Positions 1-8,444 of a DNA stretch of 39,096 bases are shown piece by piece; the stretch's first letter is position 1, and each line of letters opens with the position of its first letter. Source of the DNA: a virus; IMG/VR virus record IMGVR_UViG_3300021363_000012, positions 1 through 39,096 of that record; one strand, given 5' to 3'. The position numbers were made by a program, and so were the translations under genes. The notes below the pieces were generated by a model. That model was not told the DNA's origin and made no database searches. It saw only the letters and a list, made by a program, of their open reading frames with translations.

Positions 1-140
1 CGGTGCATCGCCTTGGTCTTTTAATCTCTACACGAAACTTTCTATCACCAAAGAAACTAATGCTGAGATACAACCCGGCAGTGTCAGCATAACTATTGCT
101 ACGATAGCCACGCCCTTTGTCGATCAAGGGAACGGAACCT
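1..140. repeat. Direct terminal repeat, left copy (contig overlap)
   Basis: This segment is repeated at the right end of the window (38958-39096). The two copies differ by one base: this one has GATCAAGGG where the right copy has GATCAGGG. Only this version keeps the reading frame open through the join, so the right copy probably carries a deletion error. A repeat this short at both ends of an assembled phage sequence normally marks a circular map, as from circularly permuted DNA. A true short terminal repeat is less likely because a gene crosses it. Confidence 0.93.
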
Positions 141-2371
141 TGACAAACGTTACAAGCCCACTGTTGAATTTCGGGACAATTAACTACATGACGGGCGATG
201 TAGTTATCACCGATACGGCAGGTTCTGGTCATGACACGCACGTCACTATGATCTATTATCCCGCTTTGCCTGTCATGGGGATTTTGAAGCGAGACGTGGC
301 GACGATAGGAATAGATTCGACGGTATTTTTTGATACAAAATACGCCTATCAATACGTCAATGGTTTCCAGGAATTAGACCCAACAAAGACGTGGACGGGA
401 ACAAATACGGACTTTTTTTGGGCAGCTAATTACCAGGGTGCAACGCCGGATTTGAGATATTTTTTCGTTACCAACAATAATATTACTTTAGCAGCTTCAA
501 CTCCTTATGATCCGATTAGATATTTCAACAATTCTATTTGGACAGATTTACAGCCAATTATTGCAGATAATCCTCCGAGCCCAGCTCAATCAAAACTTTG
601 GCAAGCATTAATACTAATTCCTTATTACGGGCGTTTGTTAGCATTAAATACATGGGAAGGTCTTACTTCTGGCGGTGTTGCAGGGGCGACGAACTTCTTC
701 GCCAGATGCAGATTTAGTCAAATTGGAGACCCTACAAATCAAACCATAGGTTGGAGATCAGATCTATTTGGTCGTGGTGGATTCGTCGATGCCCCTACAA
801 ATGAAAGCATTGTAAGCGCAGCATTTTTTAGAAACACGCTTATAGTATTTTTTGAATATTCTACATGGCAATTGAGATACATAGGTGAATATGGTTTACC
901 GTTTATTTGGGAAAGGATTTCTTCAGATTTTGGGGCTGTTAGTACTTATAGTCCTATTGTATTTGATCAGGGAGTCATGGTTGTCAGCGATCGAGGAATT
1001 GTTCAAGCTGCTGCCAATGGAGTTACCCGACTAGATGATCAAATTCCTGAGCAAGTTTTTGGCTTTGAAATACAAAATAGCGGACCAAATTTTGTCCATG
1101 GCGTTCGAGATTTTGAAAAGGAAGTCGTCTACTGGAATTATCTAGATACAGCCAATGCTTCTACGAATCAGACGTATCCCAACACCGTGTTGATTTTTAA
1201 TTACAGAAACAATACTTGGGCAAAAAATAGAGATACAATTACATGCTTTGGCCCAAGTCAATTCCAATTTGGCATTACTTGGGATAGTTTGACGACCTAC
1301 TGGGATAGCAACGTTTCTTGGGACAATGTCGATGACCAGCAGTACGTCGATTATGTTACCTGTGGGACACAGCAGGGATTCATTAATATCTATCAGAATC
1401 CAGATGCTGCGACGCCTCAGCCAGTAACAACGCTTTATGCCAATACCATGGCTATAACAGCAATAGATTTTACCGCGCATCCAACAAAAGTTACAATTCC
1501 TAGCCACAATTTGGACAATGGAGAAATTATTTATATTCAGGGTACTCTTTGGGTGTCTGGTTCGCCTCCTGTTCCTGTTGCTGATCCAGGTATAAATAAC
1601 AAAATTTACAACGTCACAGTCGTAGATGCCAATACAGTAACGTTAGCCACATGGAACTTTGTATCTCAAAACTATGATGCCGTTGATATAACCTCATCAG
1701 ATGTTTATATCGGAGGAGGTCGTGTGACACTATTTCCAAAAATGAACATACAGGGTAAGGACTTTAACCCGTTTCAGAATGCCGGAAAGCAGTTCAAATT
1801 GTCCTTTATCGACTTTCAAATGGATTCGAATCTCTTTTCTCCAGCAATAACAGCGACGACGATACAGTTGTTTGTAAATAGTTATTTAGACGAGCAGGCT
1901 AATCTTCTAAGCACGAACCAGGAACTGATTAATTCATCTCAGGGGTGTGGATTCATCACGAATGCAACAAAGGCAAATCCCTGCCAGATTACGAGTCCAA
2001 ATCATAGCCTAATCACAGGGACGCTTATCTACATCGGCAATGTCGTTGGCATGACGCAACTGAATGCTGCAATTTATACAATTACCGTCGTCGATGCGAA
2101 TAATTTTACCTTGAATAACACGGATTCAACTGGGTTCAGTACATATATTACTGGTGGCGTATGGAATACTTCATCCGTTAATGGGCAAACGTACATTCCA
2201 GGATCTAAATACGCCTGGTACCGCTTCTATAGCACGCAATTCGGCCAATATCTGCGCATTGGACTAACTTATGACGACAATCTCATGAATCAATTGGCGA
2301 CGCACCAAACGCCCATGGAATTGAATGCTATGAATATTTGGTTCCGAGAGGGTGGAAGATTAATAAACTAG
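1..2371 (+). CDS. Tail nozzle-like structural protein, 3' part of a gene crossing the contig join
   Basis: The frame is open from the first base and continues the gene that starts at 38752. Joined across the circular map it encodes about 858 residues. The position just after the head-completion genes and the mostly beta, Asn/Thr/Tyr-rich composition suggest a large tail-hub or nozzle protein (role of P22 gp10), which is inferred from context. Two similar beta modules lie near residues 550-620 and 710-770 of the full protein. They have the pattern of E1 FCCH-like domains seen in phage tail proteins: I-T-S-x-N-H-S-L, then Y-x-I-T-V-V-D-A-N-x-F-T-L, then Y-I-T-G-G. The TTG at 140 is an internal codon, not the start. 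The next gene begins 7 bases after the stop. Confidence 0.8.
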   Translation, partial: GASPWSFNLYTKLSITKETNAEIQPGSVSITIATIATPFVDQGNGTLTNVTSPLLNFGTINYMTGDVVITDTAGSGHDTHVTMIYYPALPVMGILKRDVATIGIDSTVFFDTKYAYQYVNGFQELDPTKTWTGTNTDFFWAANYQGATPDLRYFFVTNNNITLAASTPYDPIRYFNNSIWTDLQPIIADNPPSPAQSKLWQALILIPYYGRLLALNTWEGLTSGGVAGATNFFARCRFSQIGDPTNQTIGWRSDLFGRGGFVDAPTNESIVSAAFFRNTLIVFFEYSTWQLRYIGEYGLPFIWERISSDFGAVSTYSPIVFDQGVMVVSDRGIVQAAANGVTRLDDQIPEQVFGFEIQNSGPNFVHGVRDFEKEVVYWNYLDTANASTNQTYPNTVLIFNYRNNTWAKNRDTITCFGPSQFQFGITWDSLTTYWDSNVSWDNVDDQQYVDYVTCGTQQGFINIYQNPDAATPQPVTTLYANTMAITAIDFTAHPTKVTIPSHNLDNGEIIYIQGTLWVSGSPPVPVADPGINNKIYNVTVVDANTVTLATWNFVSQNYDAVDITSSDVYIGGGRVTLFPKMNIQGKDFNPFQNAGKQFKLSFIDFQMDSNLFSPAITATTIQLFVNSYLDEQANLLSTNQELINSSQGCGFITNATKANPCQITSPNHSLITGTLIYIGNVVGMTQLNAAIYTITVVDANNFTLNNTDSTGFSTYITGGVWNTSSVNGQTYIPGSKYAWYRFYSTQFGQYLRIGLTYDDNLMNQLATHQTPMELNAMNIWFREGGRLIN

Positions 2372-2378
2372 AGGCTAC

Positions 2379-2882
2379 ATGACATTTTCTAGTGATCCTT
2401 CTCTTAATACAAACCAATTGCCCGTATCTCTTGATGTAAATCCGCAGGAAAACGGTTTTCAAGATATATTGCTTCTCTATTTGCGTCGAGTTGCAAATGC
2501 CGTAAATACTAAGGAAAGCGGACTATTTTTGCTCCAAGAAAACGCGGCATTCGAACAATGGTTTCAATCGGGGAATCCTCAACAAAACAGAAACGCTTAT
2601 CGGATTACCGTAGATCTTGTCTTACTCAACGGCGGCAATATCCCAGCAGGAAGTACAAGCCTTGTTCTGTCAACGACTACGCAACCCATGCTTATTAATG
2701 GCTATCTTTTCCCTGTGCAGGGCTTTGGGGGAGCGGTAGATACTAGCGGACTTTCTTATTTTCTGAATGATCCGTCTATTTACGTAAGATATCAAAACTC
2801 GACAAATACAATAATTATCCAGAACAACAGCGGAAATGCACTGACGTGGTGCGTATGGGTTCAAGAATATTTAAAGGTGTGA
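2379..2882 (+). CDS. Small virion-associated protein of unknown function
   Basis: This 167-residue protein starts 8 bases after the nozzle-like gene with GAGG in front of the ATG. The N-terminal third looks helical (residues 25-65) and the rest is beta-rich, ending in W-C-V-W-V-Q-E-Y. No catalytic motif or membrane segment is visible. Its position between the nozzle-like protein and the ejection-type proteins suggests a minor tail or fibre-attachment protein, but the family is not recognised. A 15-base stretch at its 3' end (2864-2878) is repeated inside the following HNH gene. Confidence 0.75.
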   Translation: MTFSSDPSLNTNQLPVSLDVNPQENGFQDILLLYLRRVANAVNTKESGLFLLQENAAFEQWFQSGNPQQNRNAYRITVDLVLLNGGNIPAGSTSLVLSTTTQPMLINGYLFPVQGFGGAVDTSGLSYFLNDPSIYVRYQNSTNTIIIQNNSGNALTWCVWVQEYLKV

Positions 2883-2932
2883 CTTGTTTTGAAGTAGCAA
2901 GTATTACATAATAATCTCCAAAGTGAGGTTTT

Positions 2933-3616
2933 ATGAAAAAGCGGATTATTCCAGGTAGAAGATACAACCGTTTGATTGTAATAGAAAAAATCGGAAATCG
3001 TCTCTGGAAATGTTTATGCGATTGTGGAGAATATTTAAAGGTAGGCACATCTCAACTTGGAAGGCAAAAACACTGTCAATATGAATATAGATTGTCTGAT
3101 GAAAAATATCATGAAAAATTAAGAAAAAACTTTAAGGAAAAGTATATAAAAAAAAATGAATGTTGGGAATGGAATAAGTGTGTCCCAAAACATGGATATG
3201 GAGTAACGGGCTATCGTAGAAAATCAATATTGGCTCATAGACTTTCTTGGTTTTTATTCAAGGGAATTATTCCAGACGGAATAGATGTTTGCCATCACTG
3301 TGACAACCCAAAATGCGTTAATCCAAATCATTTGTTTTTAGGAACTGCCAAAGACAATGTAAAAGATTGTTTTAGTAAAAACAGAAAATCACACAAAGGC
3401 GAAAAGCATCCTGGAGCAAAAATTAAAGGACAGGATGTTAAAGAGATATTCGAATTAAGAAAAAACGGTTGGACTCATCAAAAATTAGCTGATAGATTCA
3501 AATTAACTCAATCAACCGTCAACAATATACTTCACAGACGGCTCTGGAAACACATCGATTTAGGTGAGATATGGCAGGATTTAGTGAATGGCTCTTCGGA
3601 AGCCCAGACAAATTGA
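2933..3616 (+). CDS. HNH homing endonuclease with C-terminal helix-turn-helix
   Basis: This 227-residue protein has the usual layout of phage free-standing HNH enzymes. A short N-terminal zinc-binding module (C-L-C-D-C-G, then C near residue 45) is followed by an HNH_3 core at about residues 95-140. The core shows A-H-R-L-S-W, then C-H-H-C-D-N-P-K-C-V-N-P-N-H-L-F, with the catalytic histidine pair and zinc cysteines present. A helix-turn-helix at about 165-210 (K-L-A-D-R-F-K-L-T-Q-S-T-V) probably binds DNA. AGTGAGG lies upstream of the ATG. The last 46 bases overlap the next structural gene, so the insertion sits tightly between virion genes. It is more AT-rich than its neighbours, as expected for a mobile gene. 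Confidence 0.92.
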   Translation: MKKRIIPGRRYNRLIVIEKIGNRLWKCLCDCGEYLKVGTSQLGRQKHCQYEYRLSDEKYHEKLRKNFKEKYIKKNECWEWNKCVPKHGYGVTGYRRKSILAHRLSWFLFKGIIPDGIDVCHHCDNPKCVNPNHLFLGTAKDNVKDCFSKNRKSHKGEKHPGAKIKGQDVKEIFELRKNGWTHQKLADRFKLTQSTVNNILHRRLWKHIDLGEIWQDLVNGSSEAQTN

Positions 3617-4233
3617 ATAAAGTTCCGACTGGGACGCCGCAGCAAGAACAGTTACATAATCAAATTCTTTCTCAAGCCATGGGAATGTCTCAAAATGGTG
3701 GTGGTTATAATAGGGCGCAGGACTATTACAGCAATCTCTTGGGACCAAACCAACAGGAAGCCTATAATCAATTCTCACAGCCATATTTGCAACAATTCCA
3801 GGAACAAATGCTTCCTCAGATAGCTGAAAGATTTGCTGGTGCCGGTGCTCTCTCTTCAAGTGGCTTTGGTCAGGCTCTAGGCGGGGCAACTTCTAATCTT
3901 CAATCTCAATTGGCACAACTTTTCTCTCAACTCCAAGGCCAAGCGGCAGGAGCACAGACAAATCAGTTCAACCAATTGTCTCAGAATGGGCTGAATTATC
4001 AACCATTTGCCTACAATCAGGAAGAAGGTTCCCAAGGATTCTTAGGCCCACTTATGGGTGGACTTGCCGGAGCTTTAGGAGGCCCTCTTGGTTCGGCTTT
4101 AGGCTCTGGGATAGGGAGCGGCATTAGTAGTCTGTTTAAAAATTCTCAACAAAATTCTGGACTCACACGCAGAGGAATTGATTCACTGTTTAAAAATATA
4201 AACAGGAATGAAAAATATGGGGGAATAGGTTAA
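3571..4233 (+). CDS. Probable internal virion / DNA ejection protein, Gly- and Gln-rich
   Basis: This 220-residue protein has a Gln/Asn-rich helical first half. Near residues 150-185 is a Gly/Leu/Ala-rich hydrophobic stretch (F-L-G-P-L-M-G-G-L-A-G-A-L-G-G-P-L-G) that could insert into or cross a membrane. Such stretches occur in podoviral ejection proteins that form a DNA conduit through the envelope. The ATG lies inside the 3' end of the HNH gene, with AGGTGAG 6 bases upstream, so its translation signal is embedded in the endonuclease gene. The stop overlaps the next start (TAATG), indicating coupling. The role comes from position and composition, not from a recognised family. Confidence 0.72.
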   Translation: MAGFSEWLFGSPDKLNKVPTGTPQQEQLHNQILSQAMGMSQNGGGYNRAQDYYSNLLGPNQQEAYNQFSQPYLQQFQEQMLPQIAERFAGAGALSSSGFGQALGGATSNLQSQLAQLFSQLQGQAAGAQTNQFNQLSQNGLNYQPFAYNQEEGSQGFLGPLMGGLAGALGGPLGSALGSGIGSGISSLFKNSQQNSGLTRRGIDSLFKNINRNEKYGGIG

Positions 4234-5501
4234 TGCCTCAATATATTAAATCGGGAAATCCACAGGGGAAATTATCAGAAATGCTCGGAATGAGTCTTGG
4301 TCAAGGTCTAGGCAGCGGACTAAATACTTTTTTCGCTAATAGAAGCTTAGACAGCGTTTTACATGACAAGGCTCTAGAAGGCGCACCGCAAAGTAAGAAA
4401 TTAGAAGCACTTCGATCGGCATTGAGTCCTTATGGCGAAAAGGGACAAGAGATATTTCAACAAAGAATGCAAATTGAACAGCAGGAAATGAACGAGCAAC
4501 AACAAGACGTTCTAGGGCGCGTTGTAGAGGGCCAAAAGGTGCCAGCCAAGGACTTAGCCAAGCTCAGCCCAGAAAATCAATTGAAGGTCATGCAAATACA
4601 GAAAAACCGACAAATCGGGCGTTCTGTCTATGATTCCCTAATTAAGGCCGGTTATCCTGAAGATACTGCAAAAATATGGCAGAATCAGATGGAAAATGCT
4701 CCAACAGGGGGCCAAAGCGACGTAATTAGAAATGTAAATGATTTGATTCGTAGGTCTAAATCTGGGAAGGGATTAACGGGGCCAGATCAAGCAACGCCAC
4801 AAACGGCGCCAAACATTGACATACCTGGCACAAACCTAGGTGCATTGCCTCTTGACTTTCCTGAATTGCCAGAACCAGCAGGCGTCACTCCGGCAGACAT
4901 GGTGCGTCAAAATGAGTACAGAGAAAAGACAAATACGCCTCTATATAACGAAACTGTCGATCGATTAAATGCTCTTGACGATGAGTATCGCGAAGTCAAG
5001 CACTTGCAGGATTTGAATGAAACTCCAGGGGCGTTGCCAACAGGTGCGGAAAAGTGGAACGTCGATTGGGAATCAGGGGATTTGCGCGTCAAGGCTCTCG
5101 CAACACCTGAAGCACAAGATTATGCCAAAACGATTGCACGTATGGCTAGACGGGCTAAGGACTTCTTTCCAGGCCGTGTGACTAACTTCGACTTGGATCA
5201 ATTCAAACAAGGTTTTCCAACACTAGCAAACAGCCCTGAAGGTCGTCGTCTTATCGCAGAGCAGCTTGCCCTGGGAAATCGCATTGCCTACCTCAAGGAT
5301 GAAACTTTTAAGGCAGCCATGGATCACTATGGGTCAGGCGCCGATCCCGTCTTGGTCAAAAAGTATGCTACTGAGAATTATAGAAAATTGAAATCTCAAT
5401 TGGAAGATCAATTGAAAAGTGTTAATGCCCAAGCCAGATCCAAGGTTGAACAAGATGGCGGCAAAACAGCTCGCCCTTCATTAGATGAGTTGTTGGAATG
5501 A
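4233..5501 (+). CDS. Probable internal virion / ejection protein, coiled coil
   Basis: This 422-residue protein is largely helical, with Gln/Glu-rich coiled-coil segments near residues 70-130 and 350-410. A Pro-rich linker near 185-225 separates N- and C-terminal halves. There is no signal peptide or membrane segment. It sits second in a block of three overlapping genes (TAATG at its start, ATGA at its end), the usual arrangement for podoviral ejection proteins such as P22 gp7, gp20 and gp16. I did not recognise a specific family; the role is inferred. Confidence 0.7.
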   Translation: MPQYIKSGNPQGKLSEMLGMSLGQGLGSGLNTFFANRSLDSVLHDKALEGAPQSKKLEALRSALSPYGEKGQEIFQQRMQIEQQEMNEQQQDVLGRVVEGQKVPAKDLAKLSPENQLKVMQIQKNRQIGRSVYDSLIKAGYPEDTAKIWQNQMENAPTGGQSDVIRNVNDLIRRSKSGKGLTGPDQATPQTAPNIDIPGTNLGALPLDFPELPEPAGVTPADMVRQNEYREKTNTPLYNETVDRLNALDDEYREVKHLQDLNETPGALPTGAEKWNVDWESGDLRVKALATPEAQDYAKTIARMARRAKDFFPGRVTNFDLDQFKQGFPTLANSPEGRRLIAEQLALGNRIAYLKDETFKAAMDHYGSGADPVLVKKYATENYRKLKSQLEDQLKSVNAQARSKVEQDGGKTARPSLDELLE

Positions 5502-7264
5502 GTACTAAAGAAAAATATCAAAAGGCCAAGCAGCATGGATATTCTGATCAAGAGATCATGGAACATATGGCCAAAAAAGATCCAGCTTTTGAAGGAAAAA
5601 TAGCCAAAGCGAAAGAAGCTGGGTATTCGCCGCAAGAAATTTTAAATTACTATAATTCTGCTCCAAAACAAAAAGAAACAGGCGCTGTTGAAGATATTGC
5701 CAAACAAGGTGCCCAAGGATTTGGCATAGGATCTCTCGGAACTTATGGAGATATTCTTGACCTTCTAGGCATACAAAGTGAAGGCATGCTTCCTGGAGAA
5801 AAGGAAAAATATGGGCGTGAAAGCGATATTCTCAAAAGTATGCAAGAGGGGAAAAGACCGTCAGCGTCTGAGATTGCAGAGCTTTCCGGTGACGATGAGA
5901 TTAGCCCTAGAACTTCTCGGCTGGCTTCATCGCAGAACGTCGAAGAAGTAGGTAAAAAACTTGGTCTCGTTTCTGAACCAAAAACAGCAGCAGGACGTTA
6001 TGCTCGTCGCATTGGCAAGATCGGCGGTGGGACAGCATCCTTAGGTGGCGGAGGCATTCTAGCTCCTATAGCCGCCGGAACAGCTGGACAGACATTGGAA
6101 GAAATTGGTGCACCTCCATGGGCACAGGCAGCAGCAGAGATTGTTGCTGGACTTAAGTTTGCTCCCAAGACAAATGTTCCCATCACTTCAAAAAGCAAGG
6201 AAGTTGAAAAGGTCATTGTGGATTTGAGAAAAGCAGGATTTGCTGAAAAAGACATTACCTTAGCCAAGAATGCCCTGGAAGAACGAAACATTTTGAAGAA
6301 GTTTGCCACCCTGACTCCTAAAGCTGAAAATGCAATACAACAAGGAGTAAAAAACAGTGAAGAGCTTTTCAAGGAACAAATCAAAAAAGGGCTTCCCGGA
6401 TACGCTGAGGGTGGTTTGCCTTATCTTGAAAAACAGGCTAGTGGAGTTTATCAAGCGATGGAAGAACTGGCCTCCAGCGTGCCCATAAAAAACAAAGAGC
6501 CATTTAGAAAATCCATTCAAGATTCCATTGATTACATGCAAAAATCCGCCCTTCTTCCAGAAGAAAAGCAGTTCATAGAGTTCCTTAAAGAAGGCCTTGA
6601 AAAGGTAGACAAATCCGATACCGCGGACTTCATGACTAGCTTTTACAGAAAACTGGGAAAGTCCGGCAAGTGGACTGATGCTAAAACAAAAGAACACCTT
6701 TTGACGACCGTGCAAAAAGGCATCAAGAATAGCTTCGCAGAGTCGGGCACTGAAGCTGCTAAATTTGGCAAGTACTTCGAGAAAACAAACGAGGCATGGA
6801 AGCACTGGATAAAGACCAGAGACTTCATGGAAACCATCGAGAAAGCTTCTACAGTCGATGGGATGAACTTCAAGAAGCTTTCCTCCATCTTGAATAATCC
6901 AGAAAATCATGAGCTTGCTAAAAAGGTTCTCGGTCCTGAGCAACTTGATAATATTAAGACGATAAACAAAGGTGCCGAGGCTATAGAATCTCTCCTGAAG
7001 CAAATTAAACCAGCAGACCAGTCATCAAAAATGATTAAGTCATTAGAGGCGGCAAGAGCATTTTTTACAGGATCTTGGAAGACTTTGGGGGCTCTTATGA
7101 CATATGAAACAGCTAAAAGCGTAGCGACCAAAATTCTTATTGATCCCAAAAAACAGAATATAGCCAAAAAGCTTATAATAGCCGCTAAGAATAACTCCCC
7201 TCAGCAGGCAGCTATTCTAGCGCAAGAATTAGTCGAAGATGATTCCGTCCATCCAGAGAAGTAA
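5498..7264 (+). CDS. Large internal virion / ejection protein with N-terminal short repeats
   Basis: This 588-residue protein begins with two copies of a short helical repeat about 32 residues apart (A-K-Q-H-G-Y-S-D-Q-E-I and A-K-E-A-G-Y-S-P-Q-E-I), a motif seen in large virion proteins of many podoviruses. A Gly/Ala-rich hydrophobic section lies near residues 165-205 (G-G-G-T-A-S-L-G-G-G-G-I-L-A-P-I), and the rest is Lys/Glu-rich helix. It is the last gene of the rightward ejection block, just before a leftward gene cluster. No transglycosylase or peptidase motif is visible, so the protein may form the conduit rather than cut the wall. The long open frames on the opposite strand here are shadows. 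Confidence 0.72.
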   Translation: MSTKEKYQKAKQHGYSDQEIMEHMAKKDPAFEGKIAKAKEAGYSPQEILNYYNSAPKQKETGAVEDIAKQGAQGFGIGSLGTYGDILDLLGIQSEGMLPGEKEKYGRESDILKSMQEGKRPSASEIAELSGDDEISPRTSRLASSQNVEEVGKKLGLVSEPKTAAGRYARRIGKIGGGTASLGGGGILAPIAAGTAGQTLEEIGAPPWAQAAAEIVAGLKFAPKTNVPITSKSKEVEKVIVDLRKAGFAEKDITLAKNALEERNILKKFATLTPKAENAIQQGVKNSEELFKEQIKKGLPGYAEGGLPYLEKQASGVYQAMEELASSVPIKNKEPFRKSIQDSIDYMQKSALLPEEKQFIEFLKEGLEKVDKSDTADFMTSFYRKLGKSGKWTDAKTKEHLLTTVQKGIKNSFAESGTEAAKFGKYFEKTNEAWKHWIKTRDFMETIEKASTVDGMNFKKLSSILNNPENHELAKKVLGPEQLDNIKTINKGAEAIESLLKQIKPADQSSKMIKSLEAARAFFTGSWKTLGALMTYETAKSVATKILIDPKKQNIAKKLIIAAKNNSPQQAAILAQELVEDDSVHPEK

Positions 7265-7293
7265 CAGAATCCCTCCAATTATTTGTAATACAA

Positions 7294-7527
7294 TCATTTT
7301 CTTTTCCTCTCTTCTATTGAGCACAGTCTATTATGAAAATCCTTCATTTCTAGCTGAACTAGTTGAACGTCTTCTTTAATCGCTACTATTAAATTAACAA
7401 TATCGCGTCTGTCCGCATTCGCTTCACCACGACTCCATAGGAAGAGGGTAACTACAATGGCTCCCATGGCGATTATGATACCCATGCCAGTTAAAATAAT
7501 AGTTATTAATAATCCAAAGTTTTCCAT
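7294..7527 (-). CDS. Small single-span membrane protein, paralogue 1 (C-terminal DFH/IEER motif)
   Basis: This 77-residue protein has one hydrophobic helix at residues 6-32, then a charged helix ending in D-F-H-N-R-L-C-S-I-E-E-R-K-R-K. The same ending occurs in the products of 7530-7730 and 8130-8297, so all three are paralogues. AAAGGA lies 5 bases before the ATG. It is the last gene of the leftward cluster. N-out/C-in or the reverse cannot be told. The size and one-helix plus coiled-coil plan would fit an accessory lysis, superinfection or membrane-tethering protein, but no function is established. Confidence 0.75.
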   Translation of the reverse strand: MENFGLLITIILTGMGIIIAMGAIVVTLFLWSRGEANADRRDIVNLIVAIKEDVQLVQLEMKDFHNRLCSIEERKRK

Positions 7528-7529
7528 AT

Positions 7530-7730
7530 CTATCCTTTCTTATTTCTCTCTTCTATTGAGCATAGTCGGCTGTGAAAGTCCTTAATGTCTTCTCGAATTG
7601 CATTAATCAAATCTCTGTTACTTTGAATCATATTTTGCATATGTCGTGTATCTGCTCTACTTTCAACTCTATTCCATATCCATAGGCCAAATACACCTAT
7701 AAAAAAGATGATAAATTGTGTCCATTCCAT
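7530..7730 (-). CDS. Small single-span membrane protein, paralogue 2
   Basis: This 66-residue protein starts with the hydrophobic segment W-T-Q-F-I-I-F-F-I-G-V-F-G-L-W-I-W, then a polar helix and the shared ending D-F-H-S-R-L-C-S-I-E-E-R-N-K-K. AAGGA precedes the ATG by 6 bases. The gene lies 2 bases from paralogue 1 and must be co-transcribed with it. Sequence outside the C-terminal motif has diverged strongly from paralogue 1, so the motif is the likely functional or interaction part. Function unknown. Confidence 0.77.
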   Translation of the reverse strand: MEWTQFIIFFIGVFGLWIWNRVESRADTRHMQNMIQSNRDLINAIREDIKDFHSRLCSIEERNKKG

Positions 7731-7732
7731 AG

Positions 7733-7948
7733 TTATTCCTTGTTAAAATTCTTTTCTCTATTTTCTTTTGCCTGATATAGACCAAGGGCCATATTTATCA
7801 GTTCGAGCGACCGTGAATATCCAATGATTTTTCCATCATCAAGACCGGAAATTGTTGCGCTTTCTGGCATGTTTTTTATAAGTTCGATTTTATATTCGAT
7901 CTCTCTTTTTGCTGCCGTTATCAGATTAAATAAAAAACTTTCGTTCAT
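7733..7948 (-). CDS. Small helical protein of unknown function
   Basis: This 71-residue, probably all-helical soluble protein has a central G-L-D-D-G-K-I-I-G-Y-S segment. The chosen ATG overlaps the stop of the upstream helix-turn-helix gene (ATGA). An in-frame start 15 bases further upstream is possible but less likely. It lies 2 bases before membrane paralogue 2. No recognised family. Confidence 0.68.
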   Translation of the reverse strand: MNESFLFNLITAAKREIEYKIELIKNMPESATISGLDDGKIIGYSRSLELINMALGLYQAKENREKNFNKE

Positions 7949-8133
7949 GGTTTCTTCTCGCACATACCTTGTAAATGCAGTCTCTCTAGTTCCGATTCAG
8001 CGATCCTAAACGGCCCATATTTCCCAACACTTGGTCTCGATGCAAAGATCTTTCCCTCTCTAATTGCCCTGCGAATGCTACCTGGGTGCATTTTTATCCT
8101 CTCGGCAAATTCCTTAACCGTTAAGAAGATCAT
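7945..8133 (-). CDS. Excisionase-like / MerR-type helix-turn-helix protein
   Basis: This 62-residue protein follows the short winged-helix plan of the HTH_17 family: F-L-T-V-K-E-F-A-E-R-I, then H-P-G-S-I-R-R-A-I-R-E-G-K-I, with a wing containing G-P-F-R-I. Such proteins bind DNA as excisionases or small regulators. No integrase gene is visible, so regulation of this leftward cluster is the simpler reading. Its start overlaps the stop of membrane paralogue 3 and its stop overlaps the next start, which indicates tight coupling. Confidence 0.82.
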   Translation of the reverse strand: MIFLTVKEFAERIKMHPGSIRRAIREGKIFASRPSVGKYGPFRIAESELERLHLQGMCEKKP

Positions 8134-8297
8134 TTCTTGTTCCTTTCTTCAATAGAACATAGTCTTCCATGAAAATCTTTCATTTCATCGGAAATGGCCT
8201 TCAGATGCGCTAGAGTATGCAAATGTAAGGGGATAACGATGCCAAGAACCGTTCCTAGCATTGTGCCCATGAGAACTAATAATTGAATCCAATCCAC
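8130..8297 (-). CDS. Small single-span membrane protein, paralogue 3 (GTG start)
   Basis: This 55-residue frame starts at GTG with AAAGGA 6 bases upstream. It encodes D-W-I-Q-L-L-V-L-M-G-T-M-L-G-T-V-L-G-I-V, then a polar helix and M-K-D-F-H-G-R-L-C-S-I-E-E-R-N-K-K. The C-terminal motif matches the two other membrane paralogues nearly residue for residue, which is strong evidence that the frame is real. It is the first gene of the leftward cluster, and its stop overlaps the helix-turn-helix start. Function unknown. Confidence 0.75.
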   Translation of the reverse strand: MDWIQLLVLMGTMLGTVLGIVIPLHLHTLAHLKAISDEMKDFHGRLCSIEERNKK

Positions 8298-8444
8298 AAT
8301 AAATCCTTTGTTTCAAACACGATAATAGTGTAACACGGCGTTCACAATAAGTCAATCTTCCTGCGGACAACGGCTATTTCTATTGACTGGCGTTATTTTT
8401 ATACAGCAATTTTAAATTTTAACGACTCAATAGGAGTATTCATC
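8298..8444. promoter_or_regulatory. Divergent intergenic control region
   Basis: This 147-base gap separates the leftward small-gene cluster from the rightward fibre block and must hold promoters for both. On the minus strand a TTGACT lies at 8345-8350 and a TATTAT further in, but the spacing is 22 bases, so the assignment is weak. On the plus strand TTGACT (8393-8398) is followed by TATACA, again at a non-standard distance. A good AATAGGAG ribosome site precedes the ATG at 8445. The location is firm; the exact promoter boxes are not. Confidence 0.4.

Noticed and set aside
6260-7003. Long open frame on the minus strand (247 codons)
   Set aside because: It lies wholly inside the ejection protein gene, has a Phe/Leu-rich composition typical of an antisense shadow, and has no ribosome site or neighbours on that strand.
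7945-8133. Integrase-excisionase module
   Set aside because: The excisionase-like protein is present, but no tyrosine or serine recombinase pattern or attachment site was found.
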